5,223 nt of DNA from Planctomycetaceae bacterium UBA2972 (GTDB lineage: Bacteria; Planctomycetota; Planctomycetia; Pirellulales; Pirellulaceae), in NCBI GenBank assembly GCA_002348315.1, contig DEAW01000113.1, forward strand, positions 1-5,223, in the 5' to 3' direction. The position numbers and the translations under genes are program-made. The notes beneath the pieces were generated by a model, which worked only from the letters and a program-made list of their open reading frames with translations, was not told the origin of the DNA and ran no database searches. Positions 1 through 5,223 of this stretch are shown one piece after another; position 1 is the first letter of the stretch, and each line of letters begins with the position of its first letter.

Positions 1-2
1 CT

Positions 3-737
3 AGCGAGCCCATCGTGGAAATAGAAGAAGTTAGTATTTCTGCGTTCACCTTAGATGGTGCCATGAAACCATTATTGCTGCAGTCGTTTGAAGAAGCAGC
101 TGCGTATTTAGACACAAAAAATTTAGCCGTTGTGAAAGATAAGGTTGATTTCAGTAAACAGGAAATTCTCGTTTTTGCCTGGCGAGGTTCGGGCCAGGAT
201 CGTATCACATACGAGGTGCTTGAGTCTTTTCCCGAGCAGATTCGTTTCAGTTACCAGCCCGGTCGTACGCGAGATCTTAGGCCACATGTGAAGGTGTTCG
301 TTGTTCGCTCGGACGTGAAATGTATTGCAAACGGAAAAATGGTCAGTAACTTAGAGATCAAAGAGGACGGTCAGTGGATTACGGCGCAATTGCCACAGGC
401 TGATTTGATTGAGCGAAAGGCAGTCGAGGTGAGAGTACGTGGCATATTAACCGATGGAATTATTGCCATTGGTGGCGAGACGACTGGCACCATAATCCGC
501 TTTGGCGAAACGACATGGGAGCTTAATCTGCAGAATAAAAAGGCGTTGACTTCAGCCGCAGGAATATTGAGTGGCAAACCCGTTGTTGTCAGTGGTTTGG
601 TTCGTACTCAGAAGGGAATTGAAGTCGCTACGCGAACCATTTTGACTGTTGAGTCGATCTTTTCTGGACTACCTAGACCTACGCCACCGAAAGTTATTGT
701 GCCGGAGAGAATCATGGGTAAACCGTTTGTGAAATAA
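3..737 (+). CDS. Two-domain protein of unknown function, 5' end missing
   Basis: The frame is open to the left edge and ends at TAA 735-737, so this is the C-terminal part of a longer protein. A GTG at 15-17 could be a start, but four open codons precede it and no ribosome binding site is visible, so I treat it as internal. Counting from that GTG, residues about 20-100 form one conserved-looking block with VFAWRGSGQD (53-62) followed by a YQPGRTRDLRPH stretch. A second block, about 137-215, begins VRGILTDGIIAIGGETTG and alternates beta strands with glycines, which could be a small beta-barrel or OB-like fold (inference). The two blocks remind me, from memory, of conserved hypothetical proteins of planctomycetes. 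I cannot assign a Pfam name, function or cellular location, because any signal peptide would lie outside the window. There is a 103-base gap before the next gene, with no clear terminator. Confidence 0.8.
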   Translation, partial: SEPIVEIEEVSISAFTLDGAMKPLLLQSFEEAAAYLDTKNLAVVKDKVDFSKQEILVFAWRGSGQDRITYEVLESFPEQIRFSYQPGRTRDLRPHVKVFVVRSDVKCIANGKMVSNLEIKEDGQWITAQLPQADLIERKAVEVRVRGILTDGIIAIGGETTGTIIRFGETTWELNLQNKKALTSAAGILSGKPVVVSGLVRTQKGIEVATRTILTVESIFSGLPRPTPPKVIVPERIMGKPFVK

Positions 738-840
738 ATGGAGCACCAACACTGGAGTGTCGCCCCCTCTTCGTATCCACGTGCTTCATGCATACACATC
801 CAATTCAGGCATCGTTGCTAGAAATGTTGTAACGGAACTA

Positions 841-1779
841 ATGAAGAACACAATTACAGGTTTGGTAATTCTACTATGCTTTCAAATGTGTTCGTTTATT
901 GCGCTGCAGACGGAAGCCGACGATTCCAGCTTGAGAGTCATGTCTTTTAATATTTATCGTGGCGGCACGTTTTTAGGACAGCCTTTATCCCAAACAGCCA
1001 GGGTGATTTGCAAAGCAAATGCAGATATTGTCGGCATTCAGGAAACTCGATCACCTGACGGGGTTAATGCAGAGAGGCTAGCTAAGCTACTTGGCTGGAA
1101 TCACTATGTGAATCCTCGCAACAGAGTTGTTTTAACCCGTTATGAGATCATCGAACGATTCAGGGATGGCGTCAAGGTAAAACTACCTAAAGAACAAATG
1201 GCCTATATATTCAATCTGCATCTACCATCCAATCCTTATCAACCATACCAACTTTTGAATATTCGACCAAAGTGGCATTAGCACTGGGACACCCCGTTTA
1301 TCAAAACCGAAGCCGAAGCAATTGCCTTCGCAAAGCTCGCTCGCGGCGGCGAGGTCTCAACTATCTTAAATCAGATTAGCACGCTAGCCGAACGGGATGT
1401 TCCGATATTTGTTGTCGGCGATTTCAATGAACCATCACACCTTGACTGGACACAAAAAGCCATGCAGTCCGGTATTCATCCGCTCAAAGTCGATTATCCT
1501 ACTTCATTGAGGATGGCCAATGCCGGCTTTTATGATGCCTGGCGTAAAGTTCATCCAGATGAGATAAAATTCCCCGTCTTCACATGGTCGCCGTCGACAA
1601 AGGTTGATGATCCTAAGGATCATCATGACCGAATTGATTACGTCTATTTTAAAGGAAGCAAGTTGAAGTTAGTCGACGCAGAGATCGTGGGCAAAAAGAA
1701 AAGGTCTGCGGACATTGTTATAAGGCCATACCCGTCTGACCATCGAGCCGTCATCGCGACCTTTAAGATGACGAATTAA
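841..1779 (+). pseudogene. Secreted EEP-superfamily hydrolase interrupted by an in-frame amber codon
   Basis: Reading from ATG 841 gives a Sec-type signal peptide (K2, hydrophobic core about residues 7-22, likely cleavage near TEA-DD) and then the endonuclease/exonuclease/phosphatase fold. Before the stop are the metal-binding N37 (MSFNIYRGG), E68 (GIQETR) and H127 (FNLHLP). TAG at 1279-1281 (codon 147) ends translation after 146 residues. The same frame then stays open for 165 codons to TAA 1777-1779 and contains GDFNEP (D194, N196), DRIDYV (D266) and SDHRAV (D300, H301). Each piece has only half an active site, so neither should work alone. With the TAG read as an amino acid the product is 312 residues, normal for a secreted EEP enzyme. 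The family includes phosphodiesterases, nucleases and phosphatases; the substrate is unknown. ATG 841 is chosen over GTG 757 because it sits directly before the signal peptide; the ribosome binding site is weak. The residues just around the stop (RPKWH before, HWDT after) look less family-like than both flanks, so a small indel there is also possible. Confidence 0.85.
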
Positions 1780-1933
1780 TCACATTCCAAACCTATAGAT
1801 CGTCGCAAGCCGAATGTAGGTAACGATAGATAGTCTCATCGGTTTATCGGTCTAATGATATGGCCAAGTCGGGTAACCTCGAGTGTTTGGCATCCGTTCC
1901 TTCAGCCTAAGATCTTGTTTAGACAGTTGTTGC

Positions 1934-1967
1934 GTCTGGCGGGTCAGCTTCGGCTGCTGCGTCAGAC
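1934..1967 (+). terminator. Strong hairpin with C(UUCG)G tetraloop; possible terminator or structured RNA
   Basis: The arms GTCTGGCG and CGTCAGAC (1934-1941 and 1960-1967) pair over 8 bp with one G-U pair. A 3-by-3 interior region follows, with one G-U pair and two mismatches, then CAGC/GCTG (4 bp) closes on TTCG at 1949-1952. C(UUCG)G is an unusually stable RNA tetraloop, and it has that form only when read on the + strand. The next bases are pyrimidine-rich (CTACTCTCTCTACTT) but contain no run of T, so this is not a standard intrinsic terminator. It lies about 155 bases after the stop of the broken EEP gene. It could end that transcript, protect its 3' end, or belong to a small RNA. The structure is seen directly; the role is inference. 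Confidence 0.45.
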
Positions 1968-2124
1968 CTACTCTCTCTACTTAATAAACCAATCGTTTAA
2001 TTTCTGGCAAAGAACAATCGTTATGGTCACAAGAAACATAAAATAGATAATCCAACTCCCAAACCTTTTGACCTTTGGGTCATCTCCATCACTTTCCCCT
2101 CTCCTAAGTAACGGATGCGAATTA

Positions 2125-2177
2125 GCGCCCCATTCATTTTCATTTTGTGTGTTTTATATAGAGAGAATGATGGGCGC
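2125..2177 (+). repeat. Bulged 15-bp inverted repeat upstream of the small lipoprotein frame
   Basis: Left arm 2125-2141 begins GCGCCC and right arm 2163-2177 ends GGGCGC. Pairing runs 6 bp, then a bulged C2131, 2 bp (AT/AT), a bulged T2134, then 7 bp with one G-U pair, leaving a 21-base loop at 2142-2162 that contains TATATA. The repeat ends 29 bases before ATG 2207. It could act as a DNA operator or as an RNA hairpin in a leader. There is no T-run after the right arm, which argues against a simple terminator on the + strand. Confidence 0.5.
2133..2160 (+). promoter_or_regulatory. Weak promoter candidate inside the inverted repeat
   Basis: TATATA at 2155-2160 resembles a -10 box. TTCATT at 2133-2138 sits 16 bases upstream and matches the -35 consensus at only three of six positions. 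It is the best-placed AT-rich promoter-like site for the lipoprotein frame and the EEP gene at 2436, and it would lie within the arms and loop of the repeat at 2125-2177. Planctomycete promoters are poorly predicted by consensus, so this is tentative. Confidence 0.2.
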
Positions 2178-2206
2178 ATGAGATATTCCGTAGGTGTAAA
2201 AACAGC

Positions 2207-2335
2207 ATGAAAGGATTGCTGATACTAATAGTGCTAGTGCTATCCGGGTGTGGAGATGGGGAGTCTAAAAAATCCGTGACTAGCGAGGTGTCAATAGGAG
2301 AGATCGTACTACATTCTTTGGACGCCCTTCTTTAA
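2207..2335 (+). CDS. Very short putative lipoprotein, 42 residues, possibly truncated
   Basis: ATG 2207 to TAA 2333-2335 encodes 42 residues. The first 15 form a textbook lipoprotein signal: a positive charge at K2, hydrophobic residues 4-12 and a lipobox LSGC with the lipidated cysteine at C15. After it come GDGESKK and a short polar-to-amphipathic tail. An AGGTG at 2192-2196, ten bases before the ATG, is a plausible ribosome binding site. The mature part would be only 28 residues, very short for a lipoprotein. It may therefore be a genuine micro-lipoprotein, like other tiny lipoproteins of lysis or envelope systems, or the start of a longer gene broken after about 40 codons. In favour of decay, the same frame reopens at 2348 and runs to 2512, overlapping the start of the next gene, with two stops (TAA 2333, TGA 2345) between. 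No function can be assigned. Confidence 0.5.
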   Translation: MKGLLILIVLVLSGCGDGESKKSVTSEVSIGEIVLHSLDALL

Positions 2336-2419
2336 GTTAGTTTATGATCTAGAAAACAGGACGCCACAATTTATGTGTCAATGCGTGGGTCTGGTAGATT
2401 GGGTTACGGCACCGTTAAA

Positions 2420-2425
2420 GAGAGG
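2420..2425 (+). promoter_or_regulatory. Ribosome binding site that sets the start of the second EEP gene
   Basis: GAGAGG lies ten bases before ATG 2436. It favours this start over the in-frame ATG at 2373, which has no comparable site and would put 21 extra residues in front of the signal peptide. Confidence 0.55.
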
Positions 2426-2435
2426 TCAGAGTACT

Positions 2436-3260
2436 ATGAAAAAATTGCAATATCTATGGAGCATCGCTTTGATAGCGATTTCACTGCTCGCCCATCCCCT
2501 GGCTGTCGGTAATTGTGACGCTGATGAAACGATACGAGTTCTTTGTTACAACATCCATTATGGGCAGGGAACGGACGGGTTGTATGATGTTGAGCGTTTG
2601 GCGAAAGTGATAAAACAGTCACAGCCCGATTTTGTCGCCCTGCAGGAAGTTGATGTTGGAGTCAAACGTTCAGGCCGAGTGCATCAAGCTCGGCAGCTTG
2701 CCGAACTCACCGGCATGGCTGTACGTTTTGGACCAACGCAGCACTATCAGGGTGGTTTATATGGTAATGCAGTGTTGACTCGTCACAAGATCCTCGATGT
2801 TTTGATTCAACCTTTGCCTTATACCGAGAGTACTCCCGCTAAAACGACTTATCCGCGTGGTGCGATTGCTGTAACCGTTGGTACAGCGAATGACCAACGC
2901 TTGCGCTTTATCAGTACTCATTTCCAGCACAATGTGCCCGCAGATCGTATCGCTGAGGCCAAGGCGATCAACCGGCTATTTGTTCATGACAAAGATGGGA
3001 TCCCGACGATTTTGGCTGGTGATATGAATGCGAGGCCTACAGAAGACCCGATCAGGATCTTATTGTCAAAGTGGGAATGCGCTATAGAAGATATGCCGCA
3101 GCCAACGGCCCCATCAACGAATCCCAAGTCGCGGATCGACTATATTTTCTTTCGACCAGCTAATCGTATTCAACTACTAAGTACCAAGGTGATCGACGAA
3201 TCTGTGGCGTCTGATCATCTTCCTGTGTTTGCTGAACTCAAACTCATGAGTTCCGAATAA
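2436..3260 (+). CDS. Secreted endonuclease/exonuclease/phosphatase (EEP) family hydrolase
   Basis: This 274-residue protein starts with a Sec signal peptide (KK at 2-3, hydrophobic core about 8-24), so it should act outside the cytoplasm. The whole mature part is an EEP metal-dependent phosphoesterase domain. All key residues are visible: N39 (CYNIHYGQG), E71 (ALQEVD), the YGNAVLTR strand (109-116), R141 (YPRGA), H162 (ISTHFQH), D196 and N198 (AGDMNARP), D235 (SRIDYIFF) and the D260-H261 pair (SDHLP). Family members hydrolyse phosphodiester or phosphomonoester bonds in nucleic acids, lipids or inositol phosphates using Mg2+; the substrate cannot be read from the sequence. Although it is in the same superfamily as the gene at 841-1779, the motif surroundings differ (LQEVD against IQETRSPDG, GDMNARP against GDFNEP), so the two are different subfamilies rather than a recent duplication. 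The next gene follows after 66 bases on the same strand, suggesting co-transcription. The gene is intact. Confidence 0.93.
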   Translation: MKKLQYLWSIALIAISLLAHPLAVGNCDADETIRVLCYNIHYGQGTDGLYDVERLAKVIKQSQPDFVALQEVDVGVKRSGRVHQARQLAELTGMAVRFGPTQHYQGGLYGNAVLTRHKILDVLIQPLPYTESTPAKTTYPRGAIAVTVGTANDQRLRFISTHFQHNVPADRIAEAKAINRLFVHDKDGIPTILAGDMNARPTEDPIRILLSKWECAIEDMPQPTAPSTNPKSRIDYIFFRPANRIQLLSTKVIDESVASDHLPVFAELKLMSSE

Positions 3261-3326
3261 CCCTAGCAGCCAAACGCAGGTGCTCGAGTACGAACGATCT
3301 GTTTTATCAAAGGCAATAGAATTATC

Positions 3327-4517
3327 ATGCTTCATTGGAATCCGAAAGTCTCGTCACGACATCCTGTGATCCTCTTTATCGGTCTGGCATTTTTCCTCAA
3401 CACTGGAGAAGACCTGAGTGATTCGCCGTTGCAGGCAGCGCAACCGCAGGCATCCTCGTTTGAGCTTATTGAAACGATTGTCAAAAAAGGGATCAAAGAC
3501 GGGAAGATGCCGGGTGCTGTCGTGGTTATCGCCGACCATGACAAAGTGCTTTATCGTCGTGCCTTTGGAAATCGACAGGTCGAGCCTGTAGCCGAGCCCA
3601 TGACTTTAGACACGGTGTTTGATCTTGCATCGCTAACTAAGCCTATTGCCACGACGACATCGGTTATGAAACTTATTGACGAAGGTAAGCTTTCCCTACG
3701 GGCGAATGTTTCGGAATACCTGCCGGCCTTTGGACAACACGGGAAAGACGTGATTACAGTGGAGGATCTTCTGTTACACGTTGGTGGTTTAATTCCGGAT
3801 AATTCCCTGAATGACTACCGTAACGGGGTGGAGATGTCTTGGAAGAATATTTGTGAATTGAAGCCTATCACGAAACGAGGAACGAGATTTACGTACACAG
3901 ATGTCGGATTTATTGTTCTCGGAAAGCTTGTGGAGAAAGTCAGCGGGCAAACGCTGGATGATTTTGCACAGGCAAATGTATTTCAACCTCTTGAGATGAG
4001 CGAGACTTCTTTTAATCCACGAGCAGAGCTTCGAAAACGAGCTGCTCCAACAGAACAACGTGACGGGAAATGGTTCAAGGGTGAAGTTCACGATCCACGG
4101 GCTCATCTTTTAAACGGAGTAGCAGGACACGCAGGCTTATTTTCAACGGCGGATGACCTGACTCGGTATGGCCAGCAAATGCTGCGTCTTGCGATGGGCA
4201 ACGAGCGTCTTCCCTTTGGACCGAAAACCTTCTCTGTGATGACGCGTCCCCGCAGTGTAGAGCGTGATTCCAAAGTCATTGGCACTAGAACTTATGGCTG
4301 GGACCACCGTTCGCCATTTTCTAGCAATCGTGGTGATCAGTTCTCTGATTCTGCGTTTGGTCATGGGGGGTTTACCGGGACTGTCATGTGGATTGACCCT
4401 GAGAAAGACCGGGTATTCATTTTTCTCAGTAATCGTTTGCACCCTGATGGAAATGGCAGTGTGAATCGGATCGCTGGTGAGATTGCATCGATCATTGGCG
4501 CTGCTACAAAGCGGTAA
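3327..4517 (+). CDS. Secreted serine hydrolase of the class C beta-lactamase / PBP-like family
   Basis: The product is 396 residues. A hydrophobic stretch at about 13-24 after a basic start fits a signal peptide, so export is likely. The rest is one beta-lactamase-fold domain (PF00144 type): the nucleophile motif S102-L-T-K105 within FDLASLTKP, the second motif Y190-T-D192 in FTYTDVG, an EVHDPRA and GVAGHAGLFSTADDL region (253-278), and the third motif H346-G-G348 in FGHGGFTGT. Ser102, Lys105 and Tyr190 form the acyl-enzyme machinery. YxD and HGG instead of YxN and KTG are common among esterases and D-amino-acid or muropeptide peptidases of this family, so antibiotic resistance is not implied. 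The HDPRA and GHAGLFST segments resemble PBP4B-like proteins and the C-terminal domain of NagZ-beta-lactamase fusions (from memory), hinting at cell-wall fragments or ester substrates. The start is the first Met before the signal peptide; the only ribosome binding site is a weak AAAGG 13 bases upstream. It lies 66 bases after the EEP gene. Confidence 0.92.
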   Translation: MLHWNPKVSSRHPVILFIGLAFFLNTGEDLSDSPLQAAQPQASSFELIETIVKKGIKDGKMPGAVVVIADHDKVLYRRAFGNRQVEPVAEPMTLDTVFDLASLTKPIATTTSVMKLIDEGKLSLRANVSEYLPAFGQHGKDVITVEDLLLHVGGLIPDNSLNDYRNGVEMSWKNICELKPITKRGTRFTYTDVGFIVLGKLVEKVSGQTLDDFAQANVFQPLEMSETSFNPRAELRKRAAPTEQRDGKWFKGEVHDPRAHLLNGVAGHAGLFSTADDLTRYGQQMLRLAMGNERLPFGPKTFSVMTRPRSVERDSKVIGTRTYGWDHRSPFSSNRGDQFSDSAFGHGGFTGTVMWIDPEKDRVFIFLSNRLHPDGNGSVNRIAGEIASIIGAATKR

Positions 4518-4624
4518 AGATATAAACTCGAATGGTTTTTATCCTGGGATAGCCAGTACGCTTCCTGACATCATAGAAATCAATGGATTCATTGCTTACC
4601 TTGTGATAATGACGAACTCTCTCT

Positions 4625-4759
4625 ATGAACACAGTTCAGGAGACGTTTGGAAGTATACCTTTGCTAGCGACGATAGTAAGCCTATTTAGGAAGCAGAAAG
4701 AGATACTGCGGAAGCTGGAACAGGCCCCTGGGCAGCCTCCGAGAGCTGTCTATCGGTGA
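4625..4759 (+). CDS. Possible 44-residue basic small protein (weak candidate)
   Basis: ATG 4625 to TGA 4757-4759 gives 44 residues. A hydrophobic patch (IPLLATIVSLF, 11-21) is followed by a charged probable helix (RKQKEILRKLEQ) and a proline-rich end (APGQPPRAVYR). The amino-acid mix looks more protein-like than other random frames in the gap. However, there is no ribosome binding site, no recognised homologue and no neighbour to support it. It could equally be chance or the tail of a decayed gene. Confidence 0.18.
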   Translation: MNTVQETFGSIPLLATIVSLFRKQKEILRKLEQAPGQPPRAVYR

Positions 4760-4760
4760 C

Positions 4761-4809
4761 TTGAAAATGGTGTTTCAATGTCGCTCGCTCTGAGCTTCAA
4801 TTTTATAAT
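4761..4809 (+). promoter_or_regulatory. Palindrome plus perfect -10 hexamer upstream of the oxidoreductase
   Basis: TTGAAA (4761-4766) and TTTCAA (4773-4778) form a perfect 6-bp inverted repeat around a 6-base spacer, a layout typical of a dimeric regulator site. TATAAT, an exact -10 consensus, follows at 4804-4809, but no acceptable -35 lies 16-18 bases upstream of it and there is no extended -10 TG. If real, transcription would start roughly 230 bases before the oxidoreductase ATG, giving a long leader. The pairing is seen directly; regulation is inferred. Confidence 0.25.
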
Positions 4810-5045
4810 TCTGCAGAAAAACACACGCTCCTACCGTAGCAGTCTACTGATGTGTTCGCTGTCACAGAACAGCCTCACGCCCCCTGCTTCTCCAAACGTT
4901 TGAACCTACTCAGTACGGATGCTAGAGTTAGTGAAACAAAAGGCAACCAACAGTCAAAACCACACAAACTACGCAAGTCGCAACGGTCGCTTTAGTCGAA
5001 GTTGACACTACTTCTGGCCGAATGCAAAAACCGAAACTCGAAGCC

Positions 5046-5223
5046 ATGAATCACAAAATCACAAACACATTACATTGCTTGCTCACGCTTTTGTGTCTGG
5101 CTTGTGTCGATGCCCGTGAACCCAAGTCCCCTGATGTCCTCATCTATGGCGCTACTCCTGCTGGAATTGCCGCCGCATTGGCTGCCGCCGATGGAGATCG
5201 CAGCGTGTATCTGGTGGAACCTA
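5046..5223 (+). CDS. Secreted FAD-dependent oxidoreductase, N-terminal fragment
   Basis: ATG 5046 opens a frame that runs off the right edge after 59 complete codons. Residues 1-23 are a signal peptide (K4, hydrophobic core about 9-21, likely cleavage after VDA). C20 is preceded by CLA rather than a proper lipobox, so lipidation is unlikely. The mature part starts with a Rossmann dinucleotide-binding unit: strand DVLIY (30-34), the glycine loop G35-A-T-P-A-G40, a small-residue helix (IAAALAAADG) and a second strand VYLVE whose E58 is placed to bind the FAD ribose. GATPAGIAAA is the signature I associate with the exported FAD-dependent oxidoreductases of planctomycetes and verrucomicrobia, often annotated near polysaccharide-degradation genes. 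The substrate is unknown and the catalytic domain is outside the window. No strong ribosome binding site precedes the ATG. An 8-base tandem repeat, AATCACAA twice, lies in codons 2-7. Confidence 0.85.
   Translation, partial: MNHKITNTLHCLLTLLCLACVDAREPKSPDVLIYGATPAGIAAALAAADGDRSVYLVEP

Larger units (their letters stand above)
1780..2206. other. Non-coding interval between the broken EEP gene and the small lipoprotein frame
   Basis: No convincing gene lies here on either strand. A 63-codon frame at 1855-2046 has an unprotein-like composition and runs across the strong hairpin at 1934-1967. On the reverse strand a purine-rich GGAGAGGGG precedes an ATG at 2089, but that frame stops after 20 codons. 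The interval does hold two clear secondary-structure elements, listed separately, and a minor 5-bp stem (TGACC/GGTCA, about 2069-2082). It may contain the untranslated 3' end of the upstream gene and the promoter for the downstream genes, but no good -35/-10 pair stands out. Confidence 0.6.
4518..5045. other. Long intergenic stretch without a convincing gene
   Basis: This 528-base gap separates the serine hydrolase from the oxidoreductase. A 70-codon frame at 4477-4689 overlaps the hydrolase end and does not look like a protein. A 44-codon frame at 4625-4759 is listed as a weak candidate. GGGCAGC and GCTGTCT (about 4729-4751) can form a 7-bp stem with two G-U pairs and an 8-base loop, but no T-run follows, so termination of the hydrolase transcript is not established. 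The second half holds a palindrome and a -10-like hexamer, listed separately. No tRNA-like or repeat-array pattern is seen. Confidence 0.6.

Noticed and set aside
749..760. Near-palindrome ACACTGGAGTGT after the first gene as a terminator
   Set aside because: The stem is only 4-5 bp with a tiny loop and no T-run follows.
757..840. GTG 757 as the start of the broken EEP gene
   Set aside because: It adds 28 residues without a ribosome binding site, while ATG 841 lies directly before the signal peptide.
1462..1779. A separate small gene starting at ATG 1462
   Set aside because: It is the C-terminal part of the EEP gene in the same frame. The essential GDFNEP motif lies upstream of this ATG, and no ribosome binding site is seen.
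1855..2046. 63-codon frame in the intergenic region
   Set aside because: The composition is not protein-like, there is no ribosome binding site, and it runs across the strong hairpin at 1934-1967.
2027..2089. Reverse-strand frame of 20 codons preceded by a purine-rich GGAGAGGGG
   Set aside because: The ribosome-binding-like site is good, but the frame ends at once after a short hydrophobic stretch and nothing supports a product.
2373..2435. ATG 2373 as the start of the intact EEP gene
   Set aside because: The 21 extra residues do not fit a signal peptide, and the better ribosome binding site (2420-2425) serves ATG 2436.
3789..4442. Reverse-strand frames of 99 and 105 codons
   Set aside because: They are antisense to the well-supported serine hydrolase and show no recognisable motif.
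4477..4689. 70-codon frame overlapping the end of the serine hydrolase
   Set aside because: The first part is an out-of-frame shadow of the hydrolase and the rest has no motif, ribosome binding site or protein-like pattern.
5002..5007. Perfect TTGACA -35 box upstream of the oxidoreductase
   Set aside because: No -10-like hexamer lies 16-18 bases downstream; the sequence there is C and A rich.

Overview
The window reads like part of a Planctomycetota chromosome, most likely a Pirellulaceae-like lineage. This is an inference from protein style, not a database result. The clues are a run of separately exported enzymes, each with its own signal peptide, loosely spaced genes, weak ribosome binding sites, roughly balanced base composition by eye, and a Sec-exported FAD-dependent oxidoreductase with a GATPAG dinucleotide fold, a type common in planctomycetes and verrucomicrobia. 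All convincing genes lie on the + strand.

Layout: (1) 3-737 is the 3' part of a two-domain protein of unknown function whose start lies off the left edge. (2) 841-1779 is a secreted endonuclease/exonuclease/phosphatase (EEP) superfamily gene, complete in its motifs but cut in two by one in-frame amber codon at 1279-1281. (3) 1780-2206 is non-coding. It holds a strong hairpin capped by a C(UUCG)G tetraloop (1934-1967) and a bulged 15-bp inverted repeat (2125-2177). (4) 2207-2335 is a 42-codon reading frame with a textbook lipoprotein signal (LSGC). (5) 2436-3260 is an intact, secreted second EEP hydrolase with every catalytic residue in place. (6) 3327-4517 is a secreted class-C-beta-lactamase-fold serine hydrolase, 66 bases downstream and probably co-transcribed. 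(7) 4518-5045 has no convincing gene. It holds a weak 44-codon candidate and a TTGAAA-N6-TTTCAA palindrome near a perfect TATAAT. (8) 5046 to the right edge is the beginning of the FAD-dependent oxidoreductase.

How they fit together: at least four of the products are predicted to leave the cytoplasm, so the region looks like a set of periplasmic or cell-surface hydrolases and oxidoreductases. Two different EEP enzymes stand almost side by side, and only the second is intact. The first may be a recent pseudogene, a sequencing error, or (least likely) a readthrough gene. I see no tRNA, rRNA, CRISPR array, insertion sequence, phage gene or defence system. I found no convincing new multi-gene system; the points most worth a second look are the amber codon, the intergenic RNA-like structures and the tiny lipoprotein.
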